Assembly: GCF_019578655.1 (NCBI RefSeq)
Contig: NC_063260.1
Coordinates: 24,886,888 to 24,950,887, forward strand
Direction of reading: 5' to 3'
DNA: 64,000 bases
Source: Ricinus communis
Taxonomy: Eukaryota; Streptophyta; Magnoliopsida; Malpighiales; Euphorbiaceae
The first letter of the stretch is position 1. Every line of letters begins with the position of its first letter. A program made the position numbers and the translations under genes. Positions 9,790 through 20,872 of the stretch are shown in pieces. The notes under the pieces were generated by a model. That model saw only the letters and a list, made by a program, of their open reading frames with translations. It was not told where the DNA came from and made no database searches.

Positions 9790-10986
9790 ATAGTATTTTT
9801 TAAGTGGAGGTATTTCTGACGCGGATATCGTTTAAGGTCAAAGGTTGAAATTGAGAATGTGGCGGAGAGTTCTCTTGTTGGCGGCTTTGGCGGGAACCTT
9901 ACTTGAAACGTCCAAAGTTGTAGATGAATCGAGGAGAGATAGTGTTGGTTTGGGGTTACGGTGTTGATCGTCTTTGCTAGGTCATCCGCTCGAGGGATGG
10001 TCATGGATGGCAATGGTTTAAAGATCCTAGATTGGATTGTCTTGGCTTAGGGAATCTTTCCATCTAATCGGACACGTGAGTTTTCTTAAGCCTCCCTTTG
10101 TGAGACCTTTAGGTGCTCGGTTGACATTTGGCTTATGAGGCTAACTACTAATCTGCTGACCGTTTACATTGCTCGACGGTGATTCTGATTTTCATAGTTC
10201 TTATTTAGCATGATTTGGCTTGTTTTAGCACCTTTGGTTGAGGTGACACGAAACAAATGAGAAAAATTACCGATTGTGGAGAATAGAGAACGGAGTTCTT
10301 TGAAGGTTCAACTGAGATTCCAAAGGTGCGTACTTCTTCTTTCATGAATTTGATCCGCTCTCGACTTTGAATCACATTACTTTGTTCGTGTTTTCCCGAT
10401 TTCCGATTTACGCTTTTGGATATACATAGCCTTGGTTGCCTTTTGGATATACCATCGACTTAGTTGCCTATGTTTAACTCAATGTGCGAATCCGGCCTTT
10501 AAACTGGGTTTATTATGTTGTTAGGTGAAGCAATTCCACTTGAATACAATCTTGCTAGTTTAAATGCAATAAGCTTTGACAAGGGTTGCTATGTGGGGCA
10601 AGAGCTTGTTGCTCGCACACTACGGGGGGGTCATTCGCAAACGTCTGCTTCTTTTAATGTTTTTAGATGATAGTGGAACAGGTAGTTTGTTGTTCCCTTT
10701 GGCTTTTATGATATCCATTACCGCACATTGTCTAAGCAATCTTTTTAAGTTACTTATTTGGGAGGTGGAGGAAAAGTTGCTCCCTGGCTCGGAAGTGATA
10801 GACACTACATCCAGTAAGAAGGTTGGTTTTGTGGTGCACTTGGTTGTCGAGGGCTAGGTGTTCTGCGATTGGAGGAAGCATGGAAATGGTTGGGGTCCTT
10901 GATCATAGAGGGCCAGGATGATCTGAAGGTTGAGACTATTAGACCAAAATGGTGGCCAGCTGAATGGTTTCCGGAGCATCAATAGC
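9790..10986 (+). pseudogene. IBA57: IBA57 (YgfZ/GcvT-like Fe-S assembly factor) pseudogene
   Basis: Remains of the plant IBA57 gene, whose product works in mitochondrial (or plastid) 4Fe-4S cluster maturation. Segment 9790-10080 reads RSKVEIENVAES, then WQWFKDPRLDCLG. Segment 10525-10675, after a TTAG acceptor, reads GEAIPLEYN and the family signature [13 protein letters not shown]. Segment 10762-10986 reads EEKLLPGSEVIDT, CRGLGVLRLEEAW and the C-terminus IRPKWWPAEWFPEHQ followed by TAG. Damage is plain: an in-frame TGA near 9815, an extra T near 9950, a TAG near 9980, an indel near 10620 and a frameshift near 10840. The N-terminal third was not found upstream, where viral DNA ends about 440 bp away. 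Exon-intron layout survives, so this is an old gene copy and not a retrocopy. Confidence 0.85.
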
Positions 10987-12200
10987 ATAGCGCAGTTGCT
11001 TAGGAAATGTTACTAGGCAAGGGTTTCCTGCTGCTTAACTTGATCGACCCTGCACATTCTTGGCCTCTTCACCGGCGGTGCAGGTAGGTCAAAAACTTGC
11101 ATGTTGCACCCTTATTCTATAGGGAGAAAATAAAGAGGATGTGGAAACACACTTTGTACTAGTCCACAAACATCCATCAGTGCAAGAGTCAGTTTGGGAG
11201 TTTGAGTTTGGAAGGCATTCTGCAGTTCATATCTTATTTCTCTTTTCATTTTGTTATTTCATGGTGCAAATAAGTTAAAAATAGAATTCATTATATTTGA
11301 TTACTTATTTCATTTTCTTCTTTTCAAACGCTGAGAGATCTTAGTTTTGTAAAATGAAGCAGAATCTCACATATTTTTAAGTTTGTCATTCGGCTTCTAC
11401 TCTGAGGTTACTTTTGGTACGTCATTTCTTATTAATTGGTAATCTAGGAACCAGGGACTGCAATATGTTGATAAGGATACTGGATAACGTGTAGTCATAC
11501 AAAATTGGGAGGGAATTCATTAAGGATCACTGATGTTATAGACCTGTAAAGAACAACTAGTTGCATAATGACTGTTGTTATCTATGCAGACTAGTTAATG
11601 CCAATGTAACTACCAGGCAAGTCTCTCCAGTACGTTTGAGTTGCATTTTGCTTTTTCCAAGCTGTCATGTGAATATTGTTGCTGTTGTAACTAACTTGTA
11701 TTCTGCTCTACGGTGTGAAATGCTTTTTTCTGGAGAAGAATTGCCGTAAATGCATGATTAGTTTTATGCTTCTGATTAGTGGATTGTGAAACTACATAGA
11801 TTTAATGTAATTAGTAGAGACACTAAATTATTAGGTTAACTAAGCAAAAAGTCTTAGCAGTGATACCCATTAAGAGTGGCCTTGAACTTGAAACGGCGGT
11901 GGTGGCCGGTAGTGCTCCATGACCATGCCTATAATTACGTAAAAATCCATTACTTTTATAAGAATTGATGATAGAAAAAAAGGAGGAAATAAAATGACAG
12001 AAGACATGAATCAAGTGGAAGTACAGTTGGATGCATCATACATCAGTAGCCTTTTCAAAGATGGTACCATCAAGAGTTCGAAGCTCAAAAAGTCATGGAT
12101 TGGCTTCGTGATATAAATGCTCCTGGGTCCATTGCTAGTTCGTGTCTTTTCATTGCTTTTCACTTAGGGATTGCCACGGACCACATCATTCAATTTTATC
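10987..12200. other. Intergenic stretch, no recognised gene
   Basis: Begins with the likely former 3' UTR of the IBA57 pseudogene. Nothing else recognised apart from a 40-codon open frame at 11994-12116, listed separately. Confidence 0.4.
11994..12116 (+). CDS. Short ORF of 40 codons, unknown
   Basis: ATG at 11994, TAA at 12114-12116, after the purine-rich AAGGAGGAAATAAA. The peptide starts MTEDMNQVEVQLDASYISSL and ends KLKKSWIGFVI. It is less AT-rich than its surroundings and has balanced codon use, but it matches no family I know. It could be a leftover exon of a lost gene as easily as a small gene. Confidence 0.15.
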   Translation: MTEDMNQVEVQLDASYISSLFKDGTIKSSKLKKSWIGFVI

Positions 12201-13132
12201 CAAACTCTAATAAAATGAATTTATAAAAATATATAATTAGGTTTTATGATTGTTTTTGAGTCTATATTTATTAATATTATAATGGGTTCAGATAGAGTTT
12301 AAATTTTGTTTTTAGATTTTAAAATAGAGTTACAATATATTAAAATCCAAATATTTTTTTATTTTTCGGGTATTATATTCACTGTGATTTTTAGGTTGAT
12401 GACCTCTCAACAATATTATAAATTCTTTTCACTCCATTTTAAGCTTTGGTCAGTGAAGAAAAATTTTGTTTTTCTAATTAACTATTTTTAGGCAAAAATA
12501 TGGATGTGATTTAGCTTTTTAAGTGTATTTTCTATCGCAAGCAAATTATTGTATTTGATTTATACCATTAGTAAAACTAAATATATTATATAATATTATT
12601 AGTTTTACTGAATTAGTATTTATATGATTTTTTATGTGATATGTATATTTTTTTATTATATAAAAGCGATATGTCAGTAATTTGATAACATTATAATAAT
12701 ATCGCTAACTAATATAATAAATTAATAATACTATTTTATCATAAAAAATCATATATATAGAGTTGATAAGACATTTAAGTGATAGGTTTTTTTATTTTTA
12801 TAAATTAAATAAATTTTATTTTTCATAAACTAAATTATACTCATATTTCATATAACATGATAAAATATATTAGCATAATTTTATATCACTAAATTTAAAA
12901 TTAATAATTGAAATTTTGTTACTTAATAAATAATTATTTTTATAAAACCTAAAATATTAAATCGATATTTGATTATAAAATTATAACATATAATAATCCA
13001 AATTTAATGTAGAAAAGGATTTGAATTCTTCTTGGGAAAAATTTGTGGGAATTTGAATTCCTACTCACTGTACAAAATTATTATCAATTTACTAATCCGC
13101 ATGGTAACTTTAGCTTGATTATTTTTCCCTTG

Positions 13133-13134
<2 letters not shown>
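12200..13134. other. AT-rich intergenic DNA
   Basis: Very AT-rich, with many short palindromes. It contains one foldback element (12615-12762). No coding signal. Confidence 0.5.
12615..12762. repeat. Small foldback (MITE-like) element
   Basis: TATATGATTTTTTATG near 12621 is matched by its inverse, CATAAAAAATCATATATA, near 12740. The arms enclose about 100 bp. Just upstream (12573-12611) AGTAAAACTAA and TTAGTTTTACT form a second inverted pair. Could be a small MITE; in DNA this AT-rich, chance palindromes are also possible. Confidence 0.35.

Positions 13135-13206
<72 letters not shown>
13135..13206. repeat. (TA)n microsatellite, left of plastid insert
   Basis: About 36 uninterrupted TA units, ending exactly where plastid sequence begins. 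Confidence 0.95.
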
Positions 13207-13210
<4 letters not shown>

Positions 13211-13596
13211 TTACCAGGGCTTGACATGCCGCGAATCCTCTTGAAAGAGAGGGGTGCCTACGAGAACGTGGACACAGGTGGTGCATAGCTGTCGTCAGCT
13301 CGTGCTGTAAGGTGTTAGGTTAAGTCCCGCAACGAGCGCAATCCTCGTGTTTAGTTATTACTGTTGAGTTTTAAACCTTGAGCAGACTGCCGGAGGAAGG
13401 TGAGAATGACGTCAAATCATCATGCCTCTTATGCCCTGGGCGACACACGTGCTACAGTGGCCGGGACAAAGGGTCGCGATCCCGTAAGGGTGAGCTAACT
13501 CTAAAAACTCGTATTCAGTTTGGATTGCAAGTTGCAATTTGCCTGCATGAAGCCGGAATCACTAGTAATTGCCGGTCAGCCATACAACGGTGAATT

Positions 13597-13630
<34 letters not shown>

Positions 13631-13813
13631 TATGAGAGCTGGTCATGCCCGAAGTCGTTACCTAACCGCAATGAGGGGAATGCCGAAGGCAGGACTAGTG
13701 ATTGGAGTGAAGTTGTAACAAGGTAGCCATACTGGAAGGTGTGGCTAGATCACCTCATTTTCGGGGAGAGGTAATGGTTGTTGGGTATTTTGATTTGACA
13801 CTGCTTCACACCA

Positions 13814-13817
<4 letters not shown>
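13207..13817 (+). pseudogene. rrn16: Nuclear plastid DNA: 3' end of chloroplast 16S rRNA plus spacer
   Basis: About 550 bp matches the last third of chloroplast 16S rRNA. It contains GGCTTGACATGCCGCGAATC, the 1100 region (CAACGAGCGCAA), ACACACGTGCTACA, and TGTACACACCGCCCGTCAC. The anti-Shine-Dalgarno end is degraded (GATCACCTCAT instead of GATCACCTCC), followed by ~55 bp of 16S/trnI spacer. Differences from the plastid gene are mostly C-to-T and G-to-A, and an 11 bp deletion at about 13388 lies between GCCGG direct repeats. It is flanked on both sides by (TA)n. It is a nuclear copy and will not make rRNA. Confidence 0.95.

Positions 13818-13818
<1 letters not shown>

Positions 13819-13877
<59 letters not shown>
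13819..13877. repeat. (TA)n microsatellite, right of plastid insert
   Basis: Continuous TA units starting immediately after the last plastid-like bases. With the left tract it suggests insertion into, or repair within, one TA tract. Confidence 0.95.
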
Positions 13878-13879
<2 letters not shown>

Positions 13880-13881
<2 letters not shown>

Positions 13882-14507
13882 AATTTTAAGATTTAATTTT
13901 TTTAATATGTGTGTTTAATTTTTGACACATAAATTTTTATTTTAACATAGTACTTATTTTGATACATGATGTTTAAGCTTACGTGTAATTTTATGTTTTT
14001 TTATTAATTTATTGATTAATAAGTTATGTTCCTAATTAAATACTCATTCTAATTTTAAGAAATAACATATTAATAATAGATTAGTTTTCTAATTAAATAA
14101 TGATTATTCTAAAAATAGCATCTTTATTATATTTTAATATTATATTAACTAAAAATTAGTTTTTGATTAAATAATAATTCTAATTACAAAAATAATATTT
14201 TTAAATATTATATTCTCTAATAAATTAATCTTTAATTTTAAAAGAAATAGTAATATCAATTATATTAGTAGTATTAATTTATATAATATTAAAATTAAAA
14301 ATAATATTAAAAATAATATTTATATTATCGTATTAGTAAAATTTTAAAACAATTAAAAATATTTAAAAATAATAGTTAGTTTACTATTATTTTTAAAATA
14401 TTATAAATTAATATTAAATTTTAAAAATATATTAAATTATATTTATAAATTTAATTTTATAATCGAAATAATAATAATGGTCTGCAATGCACATTTAAAC
14501 AACTAAT
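13880..14507 (+). mobile_element. AT-rich dispersed repeat, Helitron-like end, copy 1
   Basis: Closely related to 43800-44463 (same strand) and to 60220-60610 (opposite strand). The block AATAGTAATATCAATTATAT and the (ATA)n-rich end are common to all. The copy finishes in a degenerate GCAATGCAC palindrome and then CTAA before T, which fits the CTRR-T 3' end of Helitrons. The 5' end is not defined, and no Rep/helicase is present, so any Helitron here is non-autonomous. Confidence 0.5.
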
Positions 14508-15974
14508 TAATAATAACTTTTTTAATTTTATTGGGTCTTTAGATTTTTCATGAATATATCGAACAACCTTTTGTTTTAAATCCGTGCTAATAATTTAACT
14601 ATTATTAGTAAATAATAATAAAAGAATTATTTATATTCACAAAGATAGAGCAATATCTTACACAAATATAATAAATCTCGCTACTAATGCTATTAATTTA
14701 TTTTTTTTTAGTCCATTTAAAGTTTATCATTTGTATTAAAATCTAATAATTTATAAAATGAAAATGTCCTCCCTTTGTGATTTTATTTCATTAACTGATA
14801 TATGTATATATTAAAATTTAATATTTATATATGTGCTCAAGTTTAATCTTATTTAATATATTTAACCTAATTTCATGACAAGTTCAATTAGAATAGAAAA
14901 AGTTCTTAAGTATTATATTATATATAAAAGGAAGATAGATTTAAATTCGATTCACATATAGGTTTTTTAATTTAATTATTAAATTAGCTATAATTAACTT
15001 AAATTATTTGTATTTGAATTTAAATTTTATAATGGAATTATACATATTTAACTGATAAATTTTTTTATTTGTCCACTGATTTTAAAATCTAAACTCCAAA
15101 TAATAAGTAAAAATATAAATCTATTTAACTAACTTTAAACTGTATTAAAGAAATTTTTAATTTTAATTTGCTTAATGAAATTGAGTGCCATACATTCTTT
15201 TGTGATAAGAAAAAAATAAGCAAATAAAAATGTAATGCACAAGAAAGTGGTGTGAGAAGAAGGAACCACAAACCTAATCGTAGAATCAACCACAAAGAAT
15301 AGTTTCTCCAAATATTTGACTAAAGCCAAATCTGCAAGTTGCAAAATGATTGAATATAGAGTTGAGTGTACGCAACCTAACCCTATCCTAACCTGCCTTT
15401 TCAGACTCAGGGCGGCAACCTGTAATCTGCCTTCGCAACTCTATTTATTATTTATTATTATTTTCAAATGCAATTATTCAGTCTCTAGGTTATTTTTTTA
15501 TTTCATTTAAAAAAATTATTTTTTCATAGCAAACAAAGCAAAATTCCTGGGGACTTTCAGAGTTCAACTTATTCACAAGCCAATATCGATTCATATTTAA
15601 TTATTTTTACAAACAAGCTTTACAAAAGGAAAAGCTGCTCTGCTATTTTTGTCAAACATTTTCCCTGTATTGGAAAACATTGCCAAACTATATCAAAAGG
15701 ATTAACCAATAGCAAGAAACTGTCTTCTTAACACCCCTATTGGCTTTTCTGCATGGCCAATATAACACCTGTCCGCACTCGATAGCTGCCTCTGGCCGGC
15801 CGAAATATACGTGGCGAAAATCCTTTAGTCTGAAGAATAATAAAATATATAAATAAAATCATTTATTTATTTAAGTAAAACAAGTGCCTCATAATAGTCA
15901 CCACCACCTTCATTAATATTAAACTATTTCTCTAACAGCAGCAGCGTTTTATTCGCATCTCCCGCAGACGGGAA
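14508..15974. promoter_or_regulatory. Upstream region of the PAS-Raf kinase gene
   Basis: AT-rich to about 15150, then mixed composition. An AT-rich TATA-like stretch (AAATATATAAATAAAA) lies at 15843-15858, about 115 bp before the start codon. A CT/CAG-rich leader precedes the ATG. No other gene seen. Confidence 0.35.
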
Positions 15975-18900
15975 ATGGCGGGAGACGAAAATGAGTCAGG
16001 GGCGAGTCTTTACAGAGTCGTGGCGGATCGATGTATCAGTCTCGAAGCGAGTCATGCAAAGTTGAAAGAAGAACTTAGTGAGCTGGTAGATGAAAATAAT
16101 AGGAAGAGAATAATAAAAAAGAATGATGAGGTAGTGATGCAAGATTCTGATGAAGTGACGTCAGATTCCGGCATGGGATGCGTTTCTGGATTCTTTGCTG
16201 CAGGAAGTCCTTATAAGAGAGTTTTGGAGTCCATTGGACATGCTGTTCATGTATGCAATGCTGCCTCTGGAGAGATTATTTATTGGTATGCATGTGTCTT
16301 CTGAATCTTGATTGAATCATTTGTTTCTTGGTGGTGGTTTCTTGATTGTTCAATATTGATTTATTGGTTAGTTTATGGTTTATAGTCTTTTTTTCTTGTT
16401 TGCCATGATAAGAGTTTTTTTTTTTTCTTTCCATCAATTAAACTGCTTATCATGATAAGAGTTTGAGATTTATATTTTATTCAGGTAGCTCAAATGTCTA
16501 GAAATGAAATTTGCAGACACAATGCTTTTTTCTCTTGTGAAAGAGATTAAAAAACAAAAAGAAAAGTGTCTAGTAATCGCTGCTTGTCTCAAACATTTAT
16601 CATGAATAAGCAAAAGCTTAGCTTTATCTCGTGAACAAAACAAAAGCCTAGACTGGTTCAACCATTAATTTGGTGGAGAGAGAGAGAGAAAGAGTAAGTA
16701 TGATCAACATAAGAGATTAAATTTGTAGGTGAGGATGGTATTTGGATGTGACATCAAATCACAAAGATAGTTAGCGAGTTTACCGATTGAATTTAGATGA
16801 ACTCAATTGAATTTAGGTGTAACATTGATTTAGTGCTACCGCATGGATGGTGAATGGCTACTGGATTAATTAGGTGCAACAAGGCTACTGGATTAATTAG
16901 GTGCAATAATGCTCGGATGACTCGAGCATGATATTCTACTCAGTCCTCGCACTAAGGAAGATTTAGATTAAAAAAGGTTACGGAAAGTTAGCAATTTTCT
17001 ATCTGCCGACATTTATCATGAGGGTGTTTGATGGAAGGTCAAGTTAGAGGTTTCTTGCAATTTCTTCTTTCCTTTTCCTCTGTTATTATTATTATTGGTT
17101 CAAATAGGGTTGCTCATATCAAAACGGTCTATTTGGTGTGGGTTTGGGTTAGATTACAGTTTTCTTGTTTTCTTAGATGTTACTTGCTGCTGAAGTATAA
17201 GTTTCCCAGGAATCGTTCAGCTGAACATCTCTACGGATGGAAAGAATCCGAAGTCCTTGGACAAAGTGTGGCCGGACTCATTGTATCTGAAGAATACAGT
17301 CAACCGCTCAATAGAATTGTGGAAAGGTTGAGTTTTGGGCAATCATGGTCAGGGCGATTTCCTTTTAAGAAGAAGTCTGGAGAAATATTTATGGCAATGG
17401 TCTCAAAGAGCCCATTGTATGAGGATGGTAAGCTTTCTGGTATTATCACGGTTTCAAGTGATGCACAAATGTCTAATGGTGCCCATTCAGAAAACTTGAG
17501 AACGCAACAAGATCGTGCTAGAATACCAAGGATAAACTGGAAAAGGATTCAGTGGCATCCACGCCCACCAATTGCACCTGTGCCCCAGATTGCATCGTCA
17601 GTTTCCAATCTGGTGCTTAAGTACTATTTTGTTAAAGGTTTTCTTAAAGGTTTCCTATCTTTTCATTTCTGTTTTTTGTTTTCATTTTAAGAGTGTTTCT
17701 GCATTTTTCTGTTTAATCAATCAGGCCTCAAAACTAATTTTACGCAAAAATGGTGATGATACATGTGACGAAAATGTGAATTCCAAGGATAAAGAACATA
17801 CTCTAACAAAAACCAATGACGTCAAGTCAACATTGCCTGGGGCACTAGTAAGTCTCAGTTCTCATGATTCTGAGTTTAGATCCTGTTTTGGTTAGTTTAT
17901 AAGTTGCTTCTGTATCCATTAGCAATTTTTTTGAACTATTTTGGTTGAAATGGATATAGGCATCCAAGGTGTTAGCAAAGCTGAATATTGGAGGAATTAG
18001 TTGCAAGGAAAAAGAAGATGATATCAGCAGTCAAGAAAATGGCCTGAGTGTTACTGAGACATACAGTGCTAGAGGCTTAGAGTCATCAAGCTCTCACTGT
18101 TATAACAGTGGTACTGAGTATAAAGGAGAAGTTCCACTAAAAAGAAATTCATCACTTGCAGATAAAAAGGTATCTTCAAATGTAAATGCAGGCAGAAGTC
18201 CCAATGCTTTGCACGATAGATGCCAGTCCTCTTTAATGGAGTGTAAGGAATGTCATGGGTTAGCTAAACCAGGAGATCCATTTCCCAAATTAGGGTGCCT
18301 AGATGATATGAATGATTTTCCAAATGTGGAAGCCCTGGAGATAGAAGATGAACAAAGACCTTCAGATGGTAAACAGTTTCCAAGTGTAGGGGAGAGCTCT
18401 AGCAGCAATGGAAGTTCAACAAGCAGAGGGGAGAAAGACTCGAACTCTGTGGTAAAATGTGAGATTCACTGGGAAGAGCTACAGTTGGGAGAGGAGATAG
18501 GGCAAGGTAAACTTCAGTTAACAGATTCAATCTATTGATAATGTGCTCCTTTACAGCAGATTCCGTTACTATGCAAATCAGAGGTTCTGACAATATTTTG
18601 GTTCCTTGTTGAAGTGCTGTCTGGAAGTTTGTTGGTTGTCTAATTTGAATTTTCTATCTAATCATTTTAATTACATGTGATAATTGGGGGATTCTAGAAC
18701 CCTCTAGCAATAAAATTAGATGTGGAATTTTTGAAAGTGGAGAATGCATTCTTCTAACTTTTTCTTTTCTTTTTTGCTATACAGGTTCATACGGTGTTGT
18801 CTATAGAGGAATTTGGAATGGATCAGTAAGTCACTAACTTGACAAATACTACAAAGTTCTTATTCTGAATAAAAGCAATGTGGCCTGACTTTTTTTATTT

Positions 18901-20872
18901 TAATTTTTAATTTCAACCAGGATGTTGCTGTTAAGCTTTATTTTGGCAATCAATTCAAAGAAGAAACTGTACAAGATTACAAAAAGGAGGTACTTAGATC
19001 CCCAGCTTTCAGTTATTTGTAATTATTATTTGAGGAAGCAGCACCTGATTGCAGGATCTCACTCTTATAGATTGATATAATGAAAACACTTAGACATCCA
19101 AATGTGCTGCTATTCATGGGAGCAGTGCATTCACCGGAACGACTTGCCATTGTCACGGAGTTCATGCTTAGGTAAAGATGGAGTGGTTGTTTGATAATTA
19201 AATTCACATAGCTATAGTGGCCTCAAGAATTGCTTATTCGATTGTACTAAATCTGTTTTTTGCTATATGTTTGTTGGATATTTGATGTTACTTGGTCTCA
19301 TATATATGGCTGATGTATTATGCCTTTTCAGAAGCACATTGATCTTATACTATTTTATTTCTCATGGCAGGGGGAGCCTTTTCAAAACACTTCACAAAAA
19401 CAATCAGGTCTTGGACATAAGACGCCGCCTGAGGATGGCCCTTGATGTTGTATGTTCTCCATTTTTCCCTTATTATCTTTCTGAGAGTGTGATTATTGGT
19501 TAAAGCATGAGACAAGATGGTCGAGTTCATCAATTCTCAAAGCAAGTGTCAAGACTTTATTTTCATACTGCAGGCTAGAGGTATGAATTATTTGCATCAC
19601 AGGAATCCACCAATAGTGCACAGAGACCTAAAATCTTCTAACCTACTTGTTGATAGAAACTGGACCGTCAAGGTAATCTGTCAAGTCCCTCAAATTAATC
19701 AAGCAAAGTTTGCATTTAGCAGTTGCTTAAAGATTTAGCTAATTCTCTGTCAGGTTGGAGACTTTGGCCTGTCAAGGTGGAAGAATGCAACCTTCATCAC
19801 TGCAAAATCTGGAAGAGGAACTGTAATTATTTTCCACTCACTTTATCCATGTATGAGGAATTACAGTTGGTGCAAAAGCAAATATGATCATTTACTGGGC
19901 CTGTTAAATTTTACATTATCTTTTTGCATTTTTTGGAGATGTTAGGAAACAGATGCCCTTCTAACTATTCTTTTTTTATTGGTGCAGCCTCAATGGATGG
20001 CTCCTGAAGTCCTCCGGAATGAACCTTCAAATGAAAAGTAATGCTGTACTGAGCTGTCTGTTATCCTATATAGCCACTTACATGACGTCTTTCATCAATT
20101 TGCTGCAAGAATCAAATTGTAGATAATACAAGAAACTATACTCTCTTTAATCGTTTACCATATATGTGCTCTATAGTTCTACCATGAATACTCACACCAT
20201 GAGAAACCTTAATTTAGTTGTAACTCATTCAGGCAGAGGTTCAAGCATAAGTCGTTAAAACCTCATTCAGTTTTAAAGAAGTCTTTTTCATTCTCTTAGC
20301 TCGTTAGATTTTCACCCAAGTCTGTTGTGTAACAACAGTATTCGTTGAATTTTTACAGGTCTGATGTGTTTAGTTTTGGCGTCATCCTGTGGGAACTGAT
20401 GACTGTATCCATACCATGGATCAATCTGAACTCTGTACAGGTTTATTTCTCATTACTTCTCATGCATATGCACACATATAACTGAATACGCATGTTAAAA
20501 AATCTAATTTGCCTCTTAAATATCTTGTGAAGTCTCACTAAGCAAGCGTCTTCAATTGAACAGGTAGTTGGAGTTGTAGGCTTCATGGACAGAAGATTGG
20601 AATTACCAGAAGACTTGGATCCCAAGGTAGCATCCCTTATTCGTGACTGTTGGCAAAGGTGCTTTTTATTTACACTAACCTAATCTTCATTTTTTTTTAA
20701 CTCTTAATTTTCTGAAATGGAATCTCGGTAATCGATGGTAAATGTTTTTATATCAATTGAAACAAGCAGTGATCCTGGAGAACGTCCGTCATTTGAAGAC
20801 ATAATTCATCGAATGACAAGCATAACGCAACGAGGTGTTGCTATATCTCCAAGGCAGAGAGCTTCTTCATAG
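15975..20872 (+). CDS. PAS-domain Raf-like MAPKKK (plant B2 Raf type)
   Basis: Ser/Thr kinase of the plant Raf-like group with an N-terminal PAS sensor, as in Arabidopsis RAF10/RAF11, which act in ABA and stress signalling (family knowledge). Exons read from GT/AG borders: 15975-16285, 17210-17612, 17725-17847, 17960-18506, 18785-18825, 18921-18989, 19071-19171, 19371-19449, 19574-19672, 19754-19822, 19988-20037, 20359-20440, 20564-20658, 20770-20872. They sum to 2172 nt, 723 residues, with phases that agree throughout. Residues ~25-50 form a coiled coil, PAS spans ~75-185, a Ser-rich linker follows. The kinase starts with GQGSYG near 459, Lys480 (VAVK), HRDLKSSN at 574-581, DFG at 594-596, then WMAPE. 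All catalytic residues are present. Exact subgroup is my judgement. Confidence 0.92.

Noticed and set aside
9780..10013. 77-codon minus-strand frame
   Set aside because: Antisense of the IBA57 remnant; the plus strand carries the recognisable protein.
13378..13726. Open frames in the 16S-like region
   Set aside because: They are chance frames in plastid rRNA sequence, not proteins; the rRNA itself is a nuclear fragment and not a working gene.
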